Source of the DNA: Clostridia bacterium
Lineage (GTDB): Bacteria; Bacillota; Clostridia; Christensenellales; Aristaeellaceae
Assembly (NCBI GenBank): GCA_017547805.1
Contig: JAFYOR010000027.1
Coordinates: 1 to 64,000 of the forward strand
Length of the DNA stretch: 64,000 bases
Direction of reading: 5' to 3'
Part shown: positions 23,388 through 31,324 of the stretch, in pieces
Layout: every line of letters begins with the position of its first letter
Position numbering within the stretch: the first letter of the stretch is position 1
Translations under genes and position numbers: made by a program
The notes under the pieces: generated by a model
Told to the model about the DNA's origin: nothing
Database searches by the model: none
Seen by the model: the letters and a program-made list of their open reading frames with translations, nothing else

Positions 23388-25013
23388 ATGAACGGCATCA
23401 TCACCGCGCAGCAGCGCTTTCTCTTCCCAGATTCCGCCCTTGAAGCCATACCGCAGGAGCTGCGCGTCGTCTCGGCAAAAAACGGCAAGACCGGCATTCA
23501 GCTCTGCTTTGAATGCGGCGAGGCGGCGGGCAGCGTCCGCGTGTCCGGCAAGGGATTTGACACCGAAACGTATCAGATGATCGCCGTGCCGGTGGAGTAT
23601 AATACAGGCGACGGTGTCAATCAGGGCGGCGCAATGGTCATCCTTCCGGATGAATGCCCCGATTACGCGGTGAAAAAAGCACCGTTTTGGGTATTTGACT
23701 GCTTAAAGCCCGCCGATCCTGCGGCGATTCCCGCCGAAAACGGGCGCGTGAACGCGTATATCTGTCTTTCTCCGGCGGAAGATACGCCGGCAGACGAATA
23801 CGAGCTGAGCCTTGAGCTGTGCGCCGGGAACGCGCGCCACCTCTGCCGCATCCGCTATCAGGTCTATCCCGTCTGCTATGACGAGGATCTCTTTGAAACG
23901 ACCAACTGGTTTGCCGTCACCGCGATGGAAAAGATGCACGGCGTCACGCGCGGCACAAAGGCTTTTGAAGACGTCGTGCGCGCATATGCCCGCTCCATGC
24001 GCAGGGTGAATCAGAAAATCTTTCTGCTGTGGATGCACGAGGATCTTTCCGAGCGCCGCACCGAAAAGCCGTATCATTTTGACTTTGAGGACATGAAGCC
24101 CATCATCGAGATTTTCTTTGAGGAAGGCTTTGATACGTTTGAAACCGGCGGCATCATCTGCCGCGGCTACCGCGAAGACGGCAGCATGGACATGTACACC
24201 GCGGACTTCAAATGCAGCGCCAACCCGGCAATCAGCGTGGACAGCGACGAAGGCTATGAGCTGCTCTGCTGCGAGATGAAGGCGTTCTCCGAATTCCTTG
24301 CGCGCAACGGCTGGCTTGACCGTGTGATCTTCCACGTCATGGACGAACCGGACGTACATTACCTCAGCGACGCGGATCTTCAGGCGCGGCGCGTACAGTT
24401 CCTGACGGCGGCGAACATCGTGCGGCGGTATCTGCCCGGAGTGAAGATCATCGAGGCGGTCAAAACGACGCTCATGCGCGGCGGCGTGGACATCATGGTA
24501 CCCATCACCGACAGCTACGAAAAGGAAAAGAAGGCCTTTGATACCGCGATCGCCATGGGCGAGGAGCTGTATACCTACGTATGCTGCGCGCCGGAAGGCA
24601 AGTGGCTCAACCGCTTCCTCGATTCCCCGCTTCAAAATGGCCGTCTGCTTTTCTGGGGCTGCGCGGCAAACCGCATCGGCGGCTATCTACACTGGGGATA
24701 CAATCAGTTCGGCGGCGTGCCCAATCCGTTTGAGGCGACGAGCGCGAAAAACTGGACGGGCATCGGCACCAACTTCCCCTGCGGCGATGCGTTCATCGTC
24801 TATCCGGGCGAGAACGGCCCGTGGCTGAGCATGCGCCTTGAAGCCGAGCGCATGGGCGCGCAGGAAGCGGCGCTGCTGTGCGCGCTGAGAAAAAAGGACG
24901 AAGCGGCGCACGATGCGCTCGTCGCGCGCGTGTTTACCAATTTCTACACCTACAATAACGATCCCGCCGCGCTGGATGCGGCGCACGAGGCGCTGCTGCA
25001 GCTGCTGAGCTGA
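23388..25013 (+). CDS. DUF4091 glycoside hydrolase-like protein
   Basis: This is a 541-residue cytoplasmic protein without a signal peptide. An N-terminal beta domain (about 1-160) precedes a TIM-barrel-like DUF4091 region, with FHVMDEPDVHYLSDADLQ near residue 318 and WGCAANRIGGYLHWGYNQFG near 420. The Asp-Glu pair in HVMDEP resembles an acid/nucleophile site of related barrel hydrolases. No activity is established for the family that I can name from sequence. AAGGAGG lies 7 bases upstream of the ATG. It stands alone on the plus strand. Confidence 0.85.
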   Translation: MNGIITAQQRFLFPDSALEAIPQELRVVSAKNGKTGIQLCFECGEAAGSVRVSGKGFDTETYQMIAVPVEYNTGDGVNQGGAMVILPDECPDYAVKKAPFWVFDCLKPADPAAIPAENGRVNAYICLSPAEDTPADEYELSLELCAGNARHLCRIRYQVYPVCYDEDLFETTNWFAVTAMEKMHGVTRGTKAFEDVVRAYARSMRRVNQKIFLLWMHEDLSERRTEKPYHFDFEDMKPIIEIFFEEGFDTFETGGIICRGYREDGSMDMYTADFKCSANPAISVDSDEGYELLCCEMKAFSEFLARNGWLDRVIFHVMDEPDVHYLSDADLQARRVQFLTAANIVRRYLPGVKIIEAVKTTLMRGGVDIMVPITDSYEKEKKAFDTAIAMGEELYTYVCCAPEGKWLNRFLDSPLQNGRLLFWGCAANRIGGYLHWGYNQFGGVPNPFEATSAKNWTGIGTNFPCGDAFIVYPGENGPWLSMRLEAERMGAQEAALLCALRKKDEAAHDALVARVFTNFYTYNNDPAALDAAHEALLQLLS

Positions 25014-25121
25014 TCAAAGCTCCTACGCCCGTCTTCGCATTCTGCCATAACTTAACACGATATCGCCCTCATCTCTTTCCCCCGCACAGCGCACACTGCG
25101 TGAAGAAGGAGATGAGGGCGA

Positions 25122-25718
25122 TTGCTTTTGAGGATTTTTGACCGTCCATACCGCTTGTTCCTGCTTGCCGCCGGGCTGGCGCTGCTGCTGTGTCTGCTGC
25201 CCATCCGCGGCAACGACGGACAGCAGGATGCGCCGCAGCTGGTAACCAAACCATCTGACCCGCCGCAGATGCAGGGCGTGCCTGCCGGCGCCGACCTTTC
25301 CGAGCAGACAGCCAGAGGCTGTATGCTGCATCAGACGCTGGTGTACGCGCCGTGCGGTCACAGCATCCAGCGCCGCGATCCGCTTGATCCGCGGCTGATC
25401 GGCCTGACGCGCGCCGCGCTGGAAAAGGAAATACAAAGCGTGCTGCCCGGGGCGACGGTGACGGGCTTTTCCGCATCCGAAGTGGACGCGGCGGTCAGCA
25501 CGGATATCCCCTGTGCGCTGCATTGGGTGCTGAAAACCGGAGAGGACGGCATGATGCATGTCTATCAGAACCGTGACGGCGAATCGCTCTCCCTCGTGCG
25601 CAGCACGGATATCCCCTCCGACAGGGCGAGCGAAAGCGACCGTCAGGAATTGCTTGACGGGCGTATCTTTGACGATGTGCAGGCGCTGGAGGGCTATCTT
25701 GAAAGCATCTCCAGCTAG
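25122..25718 (+). CDS. Exported BofC-like sporulation protein (tentative)
   Basis: This is a 198-residue protein with an N-terminal membrane anchor or signal (RPYRLFLLAAGLALLLCLLP). The middle part has LVYAPCGHSIQRR and GLTRAALEKEIQSVLPGATV. The C-terminal 70 residues (GEDGMMHVYQNRDGESL, then RQELLDGRIFDDVQALEGYL) resemble the C-terminal domain of BofC, the intermembrane-space inhibitor of SpoIVB signalling in Bacillus sporulation. The match is by pattern only. The start is TTG, with AAGGAG ten bases upstream; no in-frame ATG precedes the hydrophobic segment. The stop codon TAG shares its G with the family B palindrome. Confidence 0.6.
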   Translation: MLLRIFDRPYRLFLLAAGLALLLCLLPIRGNDGQQDAPQLVTKPSDPPQMQGVPAGADLSEQTARGCMLHQTLVYAPCGHSIQRRDPLDPRLIGLTRAALEKEIQSVLPGATVTGFSASEVDAAVSTDIPCALHWVLKTGEDGMMHVYQNRDGESLSLVRSTDIPSDRASESDRQELLDGRIFDDVQALEGYLESISS

Positions 25719-25812
25719 TGGGCTGTGCCCACACCCACTTCGCTTCGCCTTGCATCATATGGCTCCGCACGCGCAAAGGGCGCTCCGGAGCCTGACTCGG
25801 GTAGTAAGCGCT
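25718..25812. repeat. Family B stop-codon-adjacent repeat after the BofC-like gene
   Basis: The palindrome GTGGGCTGTGCCCAC (25718-25732) begins at the last base of the TAG stop. It is followed by ACCCACTTCGCTTCG and the GCGCAAAGGGCGCTC part shared with other copies. Confidence 0.85.
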
Positions 25813-25860
25813 ATCATGTAAGGCTAAAGATAATGGCGGTCTGTGCTTTTACTGCAGCAA

Positions 25861-25896
25861 AAAAGCCATCGTCCTTTTTCCGGGACGATGGCTTTT
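25861..25896. terminator. Bidirectional terminator between the BofC-like gene and dppA
   Basis: The 14-base stem AAAAGCCATCGTCC / GGACGATGGCTTTT lies between two facing family B repeats and can serve both convergent genes. The 25719-26033 gap holds only these elements. Confidence 0.85.
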
Positions 25897-25929
25897 GCGT
25901 TTCATAGCTTCATGCGCCTCGCGAATCTC

Positions 25930-26033
25930 CTCAGAGTCAGGGATCGGAGGGCCTTCCGCCCGTGCGATCCCATTTTAGCCGGAGCGAAGCGTAATGGGTG
26001 CGGGCACAGCCCGCTGTAGGCACAGCCCGCCGT
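25930..26033. repeat. Family B stop-codon-adjacent repeat at the dppA 3' end
   Basis: CAGGGATCGGAGGGCC...GTGCGATCCCATTTTAGCCGGAGCGAAGC leads to GCGGGCACAGCCCGC (26000-26014). A second copy, GGCACAGCCCGCC (26019-26031), ends two bases from the dppA stop. Confidence 0.85.
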
Positions 26034-26846
26034 TTAGAGGCAGAACATGAAGAAGCGCAGGACGTCGTAATAGGCGTCGGAAGAGAACATGACCGTGCGC
26101 GGACCGGTCTGGCGGACGCCGGGATAGAAGCTGGCGCGGCGCGCCTTGAAGTGCTTGACAAACTCGACCTCGACGTCGAACATGTTGGGCAGATCGATCT
26201 TAAACTTATCCGGATTGGCAAGACCTTCCTTCACAGCCTGCTCGGCGGCCTCGCGGATGCGGCGCACCGCCTCGTGCGGATGGATGGAGATGGAGCCATT
26301 GCCCCTGCCGCGGCTGACCGGGACGGTGATGATGTTCGGATTGAGCCGCTTGGCCTGCTCGCACACGCCCACGTCGCCCGTGACCATCAGCAGCGGCACG
26401 TCGTAATGCGCCGCAGCGAACGCATTGATCACCAGCTCGCTGGTCTGGATACCGTTGATCTTGATGGACGCGTTCTGCGTGTTCATCGTGTGGGAGAGCG
26501 GATTGGCGTCGGTGTTGGAAGCGGAGTGATAGCCGGTGAAGATCACGCCGGCAAAGCTCGCATCCAGACCGGACACCATGGAATGAATGTCGCTGCCCCA
26601 CGCGCGGAAGATCGACACGCACTCGGGCAGTTCGGAGGGAATCATGTTGCGGCCGGAGTCATGCGCGTCCTTGACAAAAATGTCGTCGCTGCCGCCGGCG
26701 AGCGCGCCTTCGCAGGCCGCCTTGACCTCGGCGGTCATCTGGCGGCGGAAATAATCGTGTTCACCGCGGCCCAGTTCGGTTTCGTCCCAGTGGGCAATGC
26801 CGCAGGTGCCTTCAATGTCGGAAGAAATATAGATACGGTTGAGCAT
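26034..26846 (-). CDS. dppA: D-aminopeptidase, M55 family
   Basis: This is a 270-residue zinc peptidase of the DppA family, which removes N-terminal D-amino acids such as D-Ala from peptides. The metal motif RIYISSDIEGTCGIAHWDE opens the protein, and ITVPVSRGRGNG, DAHDSGRN and GYHSASN are present at family positions. Length matches the family (about 270). I set the start at ATG 26846, which has AAGGAG nine bases upstream. No dpp transporter is adjacent. It may salvage cell-wall peptides. Confidence 0.93.
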   Translation of the reverse strand: MLNRIYISSDIEGTCGIAHWDETELGRGEHDYFRRQMTAEVKAACEGALAGGSDDIFVKDAHDSGRNMIPSELPECVSIFRAWGSDIHSMVSGLDASFAGVIFTGYHSASNTDANPLSHTMNTQNASIKINGIQTSELVINAFAAAHYDVPLLMVTGDVGVCEQAKRLNPNIITVPVSRGRGNGSISIHPHEAVRRIREAAEQAVKEGLANPDKFKIDLPNMFDVEVEFVKHFKARRASFYPGVRQTGPRTVMFSSDAYYDVLRFFMFCL

Positions 26847-26903
26847 GGTGTTGTTCTCCTTGGCGTGTAATTCAGCTACATAACATGTTGTGACGTATTT
26901 TTT

Positions 26904-26938
26904 CTGTTTAACAAACAGGGGAAAACGCGCTCCGCCTG
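26904..26938. repeat. Short CTGTTTA...CAGG...GCGCTCCGC repeat
   Basis: CTGTTTAACAAACAGG followed by ACGCGCTCCGCCTG resembles two segments at 59421-59451 and 59545-59575. It abuts the family A element that follows. Confidence 0.5.
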
Positions 26939-26997
26939 CGGGCGGGACCTCATCCGTCATGCCTTTGGCATGCCACCTTCCCCAAAGGGGAAGGCTG
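26935..26997. repeat. Family A repeat, single element
   Basis: CGCCTGCGGGCGGGACCTCATCCGTC, then ATGCCTTTGGCAT, then CCACCTTCCCCAAAGGGGAAGG give the three consecutive hairpins typical of family A, unpaired here. The rest of 26847-27176 holds a family B copy and no gene. Confidence 0.85.
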
Positions 26998-27069
26998 GAT
27001 TTCCCGGAGTCGAACTCTGGACCCGGAAATTAAAATGCAACAGTACAAACCACTGCGTTATTCCCAACA

Positions 27070-27176
27070 CATGCGTTCCAGAGCGCCCTTTGCGCGAATG
27101 GAACTCCATCGGCCACGTCCGCTAAAGATTCAGCGTCAGTCATGCATGTCGGATACGGGTGCGGGCACAGCCCGCC
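27070..27176. repeat. Family B stop-codon-adjacent repeat at the deoD 3' end
   Basis: GCGTTCCAGAGCGCCCTTTGCGCG leads to GCGGGCACAGCCCGC (27161-27175), one base from the deoD stop codon. Confidence 0.8.
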
Positions 27177-27887
27177 TCAGGCGATTTCAAGGGCGATTTC
27201 CATCATCTGGGTGAAGGTCGTCTGCCTGTCCTCCGCCGGGAGCGACTCGCCGCGGAAGATGTGATCGGAAATGGTGCAGATCGCCAGCGCATTTTTGCCG
27301 GCGCGCGCAGCGTTGAGATACAGACCGGCCGCTTCCATTTCAACCGCGAGCACGCCCAGATTCTTCAGCTTTCCGGCAGCGCCGCTTTCGTCGTAGAAGA
27401 TATCGGAGGAGTAGAGCGCGCCGACATTGGGCTCGATGCCCATCTTTCTGGCGGCGGCGACAGCCTGCTCAAGGAGCTTGAAGGAGCAGCAGGGCGCGGC
27501 GCTGCCATCAAAGAACTGGCGGCTGTAGCAGGAGTTGGTGTATGCGCTCATGCCGAGCACGACGTCGCGCAGCTTCACATTGTCGCCGATGCCGCCGGCG
27601 GTGCCCACGCGGATGATGTTTTCCACGCCGTAGAAATTGAACAGCTCGTAGGAATAGATGCCGATGGACGGAATGCCCATGCCGGACGCCATGACGGACA
27701 CGCGCTTGCCCTTGTAATAGCCCGTATAGCCATGAACGCCGCGGGTGTTGTTGACGAGCACGGCATCCTCAAGATACGTTTCCGCGATAAACTTCGCGCG
27801 CAGCGGATCGCCGGGCATGAGCACCGTGCGGGCAAAATCGCCCTCCTTCGCCGTGATGTGAGGAGTCGGGATATTCGGATTGGCCAT
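27177..27887 (-). CDS. deoD: Purine-nucleoside phosphorylase, DeoD type
   Basis: This hexameric enzyme converts purine nucleosides and phosphate to free base and (deoxy)ribose-1-phosphate. The product is 236 residues, the normal length. It shows VLMPGDPLRAKFIAE near residue 22, IRVGTAGGIG near 92, and VLAVEMEAAGLYL with the nucleoside-binding Glu near 180. Asp of the ISDH segment near 205 is the catalytic acid position. An RBS GAAAGGGG lies upstream and the promoter is consensus. It is monocistronic. Confidence 0.97.
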   Translation of the reverse strand: MANPNIPTPHITAKEGDFARTVLMPGDPLRAKFIAETYLEDAVLVNNTRGVHGYTGYYKGKRVSVMASGMGIPSIGIYSYELFNFYGVENIIRVGTAGGIGDNVKLRDVVLGMSAYTNSCYSRQFFDGSAAPCCSFKLLEQAVAAARKMGIEPNVGALYSSDIFYDESGAAGKLKNLGVLAVEMEAAGLYLNAARAGKNALAICTISDHIFRGESLPAEDRQTTFTQMMEIALEIA

Positions 27888-27925
27888 AATAACGCCCCTT
27901 TCAGCGCAAATTTCAAGATGCCTAT

Positions 27926-27954
27926 ATTATACCCCGATGTACAGAAATTGCCAA
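27926..27954 (-). promoter_or_regulatory. Sigma-A promoter of deoD
   Basis: On the minus strand TTGGCA (27954-27949) and TATAAT (27931-27926) are spaced by 17 bases, about 40 bases before the start. Confidence 0.8.
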
Positions 27955-28023
27955 CCGGAAATTCGGCAAGAACATCATCCGCCGGATCGCGGACGTTTTT
28001 TTCCGGTTCCCGTATTTTCCTCT

Positions 28024-28051
28024 TTGAAAATGATGCATTATACTGTACAAT
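28024..28051 (+). promoter_or_regulatory. Promoter of the DEDDh exonuclease gene
   Basis: TTGAAA (28024-28029) and TACAAT (28046-28051) are spaced by 16 bases, about 95 bases before the ATG. Confidence 0.6.
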
Positions 28052-28146
28052 GTTGCAGACAGCAGTTGATGCTGAATCTGCAGCGGCTTTGCGCAAAGGC
28101 ACGCGCGCGCAACGTGCTTTTGCGCAGAGCCGGAAGGACGTGAACC

Positions 28147-29190
28147 ATGTTTTCATTTTCCAGCGGTGAAGACCGCCATCTGATCGTATTTGATCTGGAA
28201 TGGAACCAGAATTCCTATGTTCCAAACCACCGCATGCCCCATGAAATCATCGAAATCGGCGCCTGCCGCGTGAACCGCAATTATGAAATCGTGGATACCT
28301 TTTCCGCGCTGATCAAGCCCAAGCTTTACCGCAGGCTCGATAAGCACATTAAATCCGTGACCGGCATCACGGAAAGCGAGCTCGCCGCCGGCGGCACGTT
28401 CTCCGACGTCTTTGCCGACTTCATCCGCTGGTGCGGCGAGGACAGCCTGCTGGTCACATGGGGCCGGGACGATTACCCTGTCCTCAAGCGCAACGCCGCC
28501 TTCTTCATGACGACCATGCCCTTTTCCCCGCCCGTGGATGCGCAGTTCATCTTCGCCGGCGCGGTGCTGGGCGATGTGCATAAGCAGATGAATCTGCATG
28601 CGGCGCTTGAAAAGATGGAAATCAATCCCGATGTTCCCGCTCACCGCGCGGTATACGACGCCGAATGCACCGCCGCGCTGCTCAGGACGATCGACGAAGC
28701 CGTCGCCGCGCTTGAGCCCGCGCAGCGCCAGCGGCTTGACGCCCTGCTCGTGCGCGAGCAGCGCATCGCCGCCTCCATCCTGCGCTCCCAGCCCACGCAG
28801 CACGTCTTCCAGACCGATGCGCTGATGGATCTGACGCTGATGAGCATCGCCTGCCCCTCCTGCGGCGCGGCAACCGGGTTTGACACCAAATGGTTTGACG
28901 GCGGAAAGGAAAAATACCTGGCAATTTCCACCTGTGCCAAGCATGGCCCCATTTATGGACAGATGCATTTCAAGCGCGTGCAAAACGGTACGCTGCTCAT
29001 GCATCAGCGCACCATGCTCGCCACGCAGGAGGAAGTGGAAAGCGTTCGCGAGGGGTATCGCCTTTACCAGCTGACGCCGGTCAAAAAACGCCATCACCGC
29101 CTGAGCATGGAAGACGCCCGGGAAAGAAAGGCAGAATACCAGAGCGCCGCAGAGCGCAGAAAACAGGGCGCGCCGGACCGGCAGGGATAA
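28147..29190 (+). CDS. DEDDh-type 3'-5' exonuclease domain protein (KapD/ERI-like)
   Basis: This is a 347-residue protein. Residues 10-190 form an exonuclease domain with VFDLEWNQN (first acidic pair), EIIEIGACRVN, LLVTWGRDDYPVLKRN and the terminal HRAVYDAECTAALL (His and Asp of DEDDh). The extra 150 residues include ACPSCGAATGF and, later, ISTCAKHGPIYGQ, a possible zinc site, and a basic tail. KapD-like proteins affect sporulation kinases or process small RNA, but the substrate here is unknown. Its promoter is separate from deoD, which is divergent. Confidence 0.9.
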   Translation: MFSFSSGEDRHLIVFDLEWNQNSYVPNHRMPHEIIEIGACRVNRNYEIVDTFSALIKPKLYRRLDKHIKSVTGITESELAAGGTFSDVFADFIRWCGEDSLLVTWGRDDYPVLKRNAAFFMTTMPFSPPVDAQFIFAGAVLGDVHKQMNLHAALEKMEINPDVPAHRAVYDAECTAALLRTIDEAVAALEPAQRQRLDALLVREQRIAASILRSQPTQHVFQTDALMDLTLMSIACPSCGAATGFDTKWFDGGKEKYLAISTCAKHGPIYGQMHFKRVQNGTLLMHQRTMLATQEEVESVREGYRLYQLTPVKKRHHRLSMEDARERKAEYQSAAERRKQGAPDRQG

Positions 29191-29209
29191 ACCGCTTCCT
29201 TTGCGGTTT
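29189..29209 (+). terminator. Terminator of the DEDDh exonuclease gene
   Basis: AAACCGC / GCGGTTT starts inside the TAA stop and is followed by TTTT. Confidence 0.75.
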
Positions 29210-29251
29210 TTCCGCCGCGCCCGCATCCGGAAAATACAGCGCAAAAAAAGC

Positions 29252-29274
29252 GCCGGTGTCCTGTAAACACCGGC
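29252..29274. terminator. Bidirectional terminator upstream of 29303
   Basis: GCCGGTGT / ACACCGGC with a seven-base loop has A- and T-runs on both sides. It serves the convergent XRE gene. Confidence 0.85.
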
Positions 29275-29302
29275 ACTTTTTCAAAACAATCAGGTTTTTT
29301 GA

Positions 29303-29593
29303 TTATTCCAGACCGAGATGATTCTCAATTCTGCTCACACGCACAGCGAGATTTTCGTCAAGCCCCTCTGACACCCTTGCCGTCTTTTTCGCCTCCGTGC
29401 GCGCCAGGAGATAATCACAGGAAACATCCAGCGTATCTGCAAGGAGACACAGCGTTTCCAGACTCGGCTGACGTAATCCACGCTCATACAGACCAACAGT
29501 GTTCAGACTCTTTCCGATGATGTCTGCCAGTGCTTGTTGGCTCATATGTTTGGTTGTTCGTGCCATCTTCAGCCGCTCGCCAAACTTGACCAT
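29303..29593 (-). CDS. XRE-family helix-turn-helix regulator
   Basis: This is a 96-residue DNA-binding protein. Residues 6-62 form the Cro/C1 helix-turn-helix (LKMARTTKHMSQQALADIIG, then LNTVGLYERGLRQPSLETL). A short tail (ENLAVRVSRIENHLG) looks like a small coiled coil for dimerisation. It faces away from the acyltransferase gene across a 319-base AT-rich gap and may regulate it or itself. No phage genes are nearby. Confidence 0.92.
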   Translation of the reverse strand: MVKFGERLKMARTTKHMSQQALADIIGKSLNTVGLYERGLRQPSLETLCLLADTLDVSCDYLLARTEAKKTARVSEGLDENLAVRVSRIENHLGLE

Positions 29594-29912
29594 GCTTCGC
29601 CACCTCCTACCGCTTGGCTGATTGACGCTGCTCAGACCGCCATCAGCCTATATACATTTAGTATACGTTTCATTCTCTTATCGTCTACTGACAAAAAAGG
29701 TGTATTTAACGGTTTTTTTGTACGATTCTTCTGTATTTTTCTTTTTTCTTTCTTCAGGATGTTTTTCCCCTCATTTTTTGACATGAATTTGACATATACT
29801 GTATTATTTCTTATATTTTTTATGTCATATGACCACCATACGGATAACGGACAAATACCTCTATTTTAATTATATTATTATATCATTTTTCTTATGAAAG
29901 AGGCGGTGTTTT
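29594..29912. promoter_or_regulatory. AT-rich divergent regulatory gap with a plus-strand promoter
   Basis: TTGACA (29789-29794) and TATATT (29812-29817) are spaced by 17 bases, upstream of the acyltransferase. A second TTGACA (29778-29783) overlaps it. The whole gap is much richer in A and T than its neighbours and contains long T runs. No gene is seen in it. Confidence 0.6.
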
Positions 29913-31028
29913 GTGACCAACTCCTCCGCATCCGGCAAAAGCGCAGGCGAAAATATGACCATGCGCGCGCTGTATTTCATCGCCATCGTTTTCGTCGTGG
30001 ACGGGCACACAAGCCTTGGCGATCTGTTTGACATGGACAGCCTGTTCCGCTATTATTCCTTCCACCTGATGCTCTTTGCCTTCGGCTCCGGCTATTTCTT
30101 CTCCCGCAAGGAGAACCTGCTTGGGGATATCGCGCACAGAGCAAAACGCATGCTGCTGCCGCTGTATCTGTGGAACATCGTCTACGGCGTGGGCAGCGCG
30201 GTGCTGCGCCGGTTTGCCGGGTTTGATCTGGGTCAGCCGCTATCCGCGTATACGCTGCTGCTGGCGCCGCTGGTCGACGGGGAGCACTTTGTCTTCAACC
30301 TCGGCTCGTGGTTCATCTTCCCGCTGTTCCTTTGTCAGGTGCTCTATTCGCTGCTTGACCGCGCAGCGCAGCGCATGAAGACAGGCTGCGTTTCCGCGTT
30401 TCTCCTCTGTCTGGCTGCCGGCGCCGCCGTGACGCAGATGACGTATGAAGGTCAGCATGCCGTGCTTCCCCTGTTCCTCAACCGCACGCTGATTCTTCTG
30501 CCGGGTTATGCCCTTGGCGTGCTCTACCGCAGGAAGCTGGAGCAGCTTGATACCCTGCCGACTGTCCCGTATCTGACGGTCATCGTCGTGCTGCGCGCGC
30601 TGCTGTGCGTCCGCTATGACAACCTCGCTTATCTGCTTTCCAACTGCACATACTTTGGCTGCGGCGCATTCGGCGTCTACGCCGGCGCGCTGCTGGCAAT
30701 CGCGTTTTATCTGCGCATCGCGCGCCTTCTCGCCCCGCTGATGGAAAAAAGCCGCTTTGTGCTGTCCGTCAGCCGGCATACGTTTGACATCATGATGCAC
30801 CATTACATGGGCTTCCTTGCGCTCAACGGCGTTTTCCTCGTCATGAACATGCTGGAAATCGGCGCGGCGGATTTCAGCGTCAGATCCATGCGCACGCTGC
30901 AGGGCTACTGCTACGCGCCGGGCGGGCGCAGCGAATGGGACGTGCTGTATCTGCTCGCCGGCCTTGCGTTTCCGCTTGCCGTCGCCTTTGTGCAGGAGAA
31001 GATCCGTCAATTCCTCTGCCGGAAATAA
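29913..31028 (+). CDS. Acyltransferase-3 family membrane protein
   Basis: This is a 371-residue protein with about 10 membrane segments. The N-terminal ALYFIAIVFVVDGHTS matches the family position where a His in the first helix takes part in acyl transfer. FGSGYFFSRKENLLGDIAHRAKRMLLPLYLWN is the conserved R-rich loop region (residues about 65-95). Members O-acetylate or succinylate cell-surface sugars; the acceptor is unknown. I use the GTG at 29913 with AGAGG upstream; ATG 29955 would trim 14 polar residues. The divergent XRE gene may control it. Confidence 0.82.
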   Translation: MTNSSASGKSAGENMTMRALYFIAIVFVVDGHTSLGDLFDMDSLFRYYSFHLMLFAFGSGYFFSRKENLLGDIAHRAKRMLLPLYLWNIVYGVGSAVLRRFAGFDLGQPLSAYTLLLAPLVDGEHFVFNLGSWFIFPLFLCQVLYSLLDRAAQRMKTGCVSAFLLCLAAGAAVTQMTYEGQHAVLPLFLNRTLILLPGYALGVLYRRKLEQLDTLPTVPYLTVIVVLRALLCVRYDNLAYLLSNCTYFGCGAFGVYAGALLAIAFYLRIARLLAPLMEKSRFVLSVSRHTFDIMMHHYMGFLALNGVFLVMNMLEIGAADFSVRSMRTLQGYCYAPGGRSEWDVLYLLAGLAFPLAVAFVQEKIRQFLCRK

Positions 31029-31032
31029 TCAA

Positions 31033-31252
31033 TGTCGCCTGCGGGCGGAACCTCATCCGTCTCGCCTGTCGGCGATCCACCTTCCCCAAAGGGGAAGGCT
31101 CTTTTCCAGACGTTCCGCATGTTTACTTCCTTACCTGATATTGATTTTCGTACTCTTGTATTTTCGCATACATTCGAGGTAAGACACAAAATAAGCCTTC
31201 CCCTTTGGGGAAGGTGGCAGCCCGTAGGGCTGACGGATGAGGTCTTCGCCTG
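31033..31252. repeat. Family A MITE-like element, paired copy
   Basis: The left end (31035-31100) and an inverted right end (31194-31252) each contain the AAGCCTTCCCC/GGGGAAGG hairpin and CCTCATCCGTC. The core ending CATACATTCGAGGTAAGACA is shared, in reverse orientation, with the copy at 38.1 kb. Confidence 0.9.
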
Positions 31253-31281
31253 CTCATATTCTCCAACCATCTGAAAATCAC

Positions 31282-31313
31282 AAGGGCTGCAAAGCACACG
31301 CTTTGCAGCCCTT
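31282..31313. terminator. Bidirectional terminator between the acyltransferase and GT-C genes
   Basis: The perfect 14-base stem AAGGGCTGCAAAGC / GCTTTGCAGCCCTT has a four-base loop and lies between convergent genes. Confidence 0.85.
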
Positions 31314-31324
31314 AATTTGTCTTA

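Noticed and set aside
26995..27060. A tRNA-like piece on the minus strand with GAGTTCGACTC and a GGGAAATCC end.
   Set aside because: Only a T-arm-like loop is present. I find no matching 5' acceptor stem, D-arm or anticodon arm, so it is at most a tRNA fragment or chance.
31020..31270. Short peptides with LIRLACRRSTFPKGEG-type sequence.
   Set aside because: They arise from translating the family A repeat, recur at every copy, and have no RBS.
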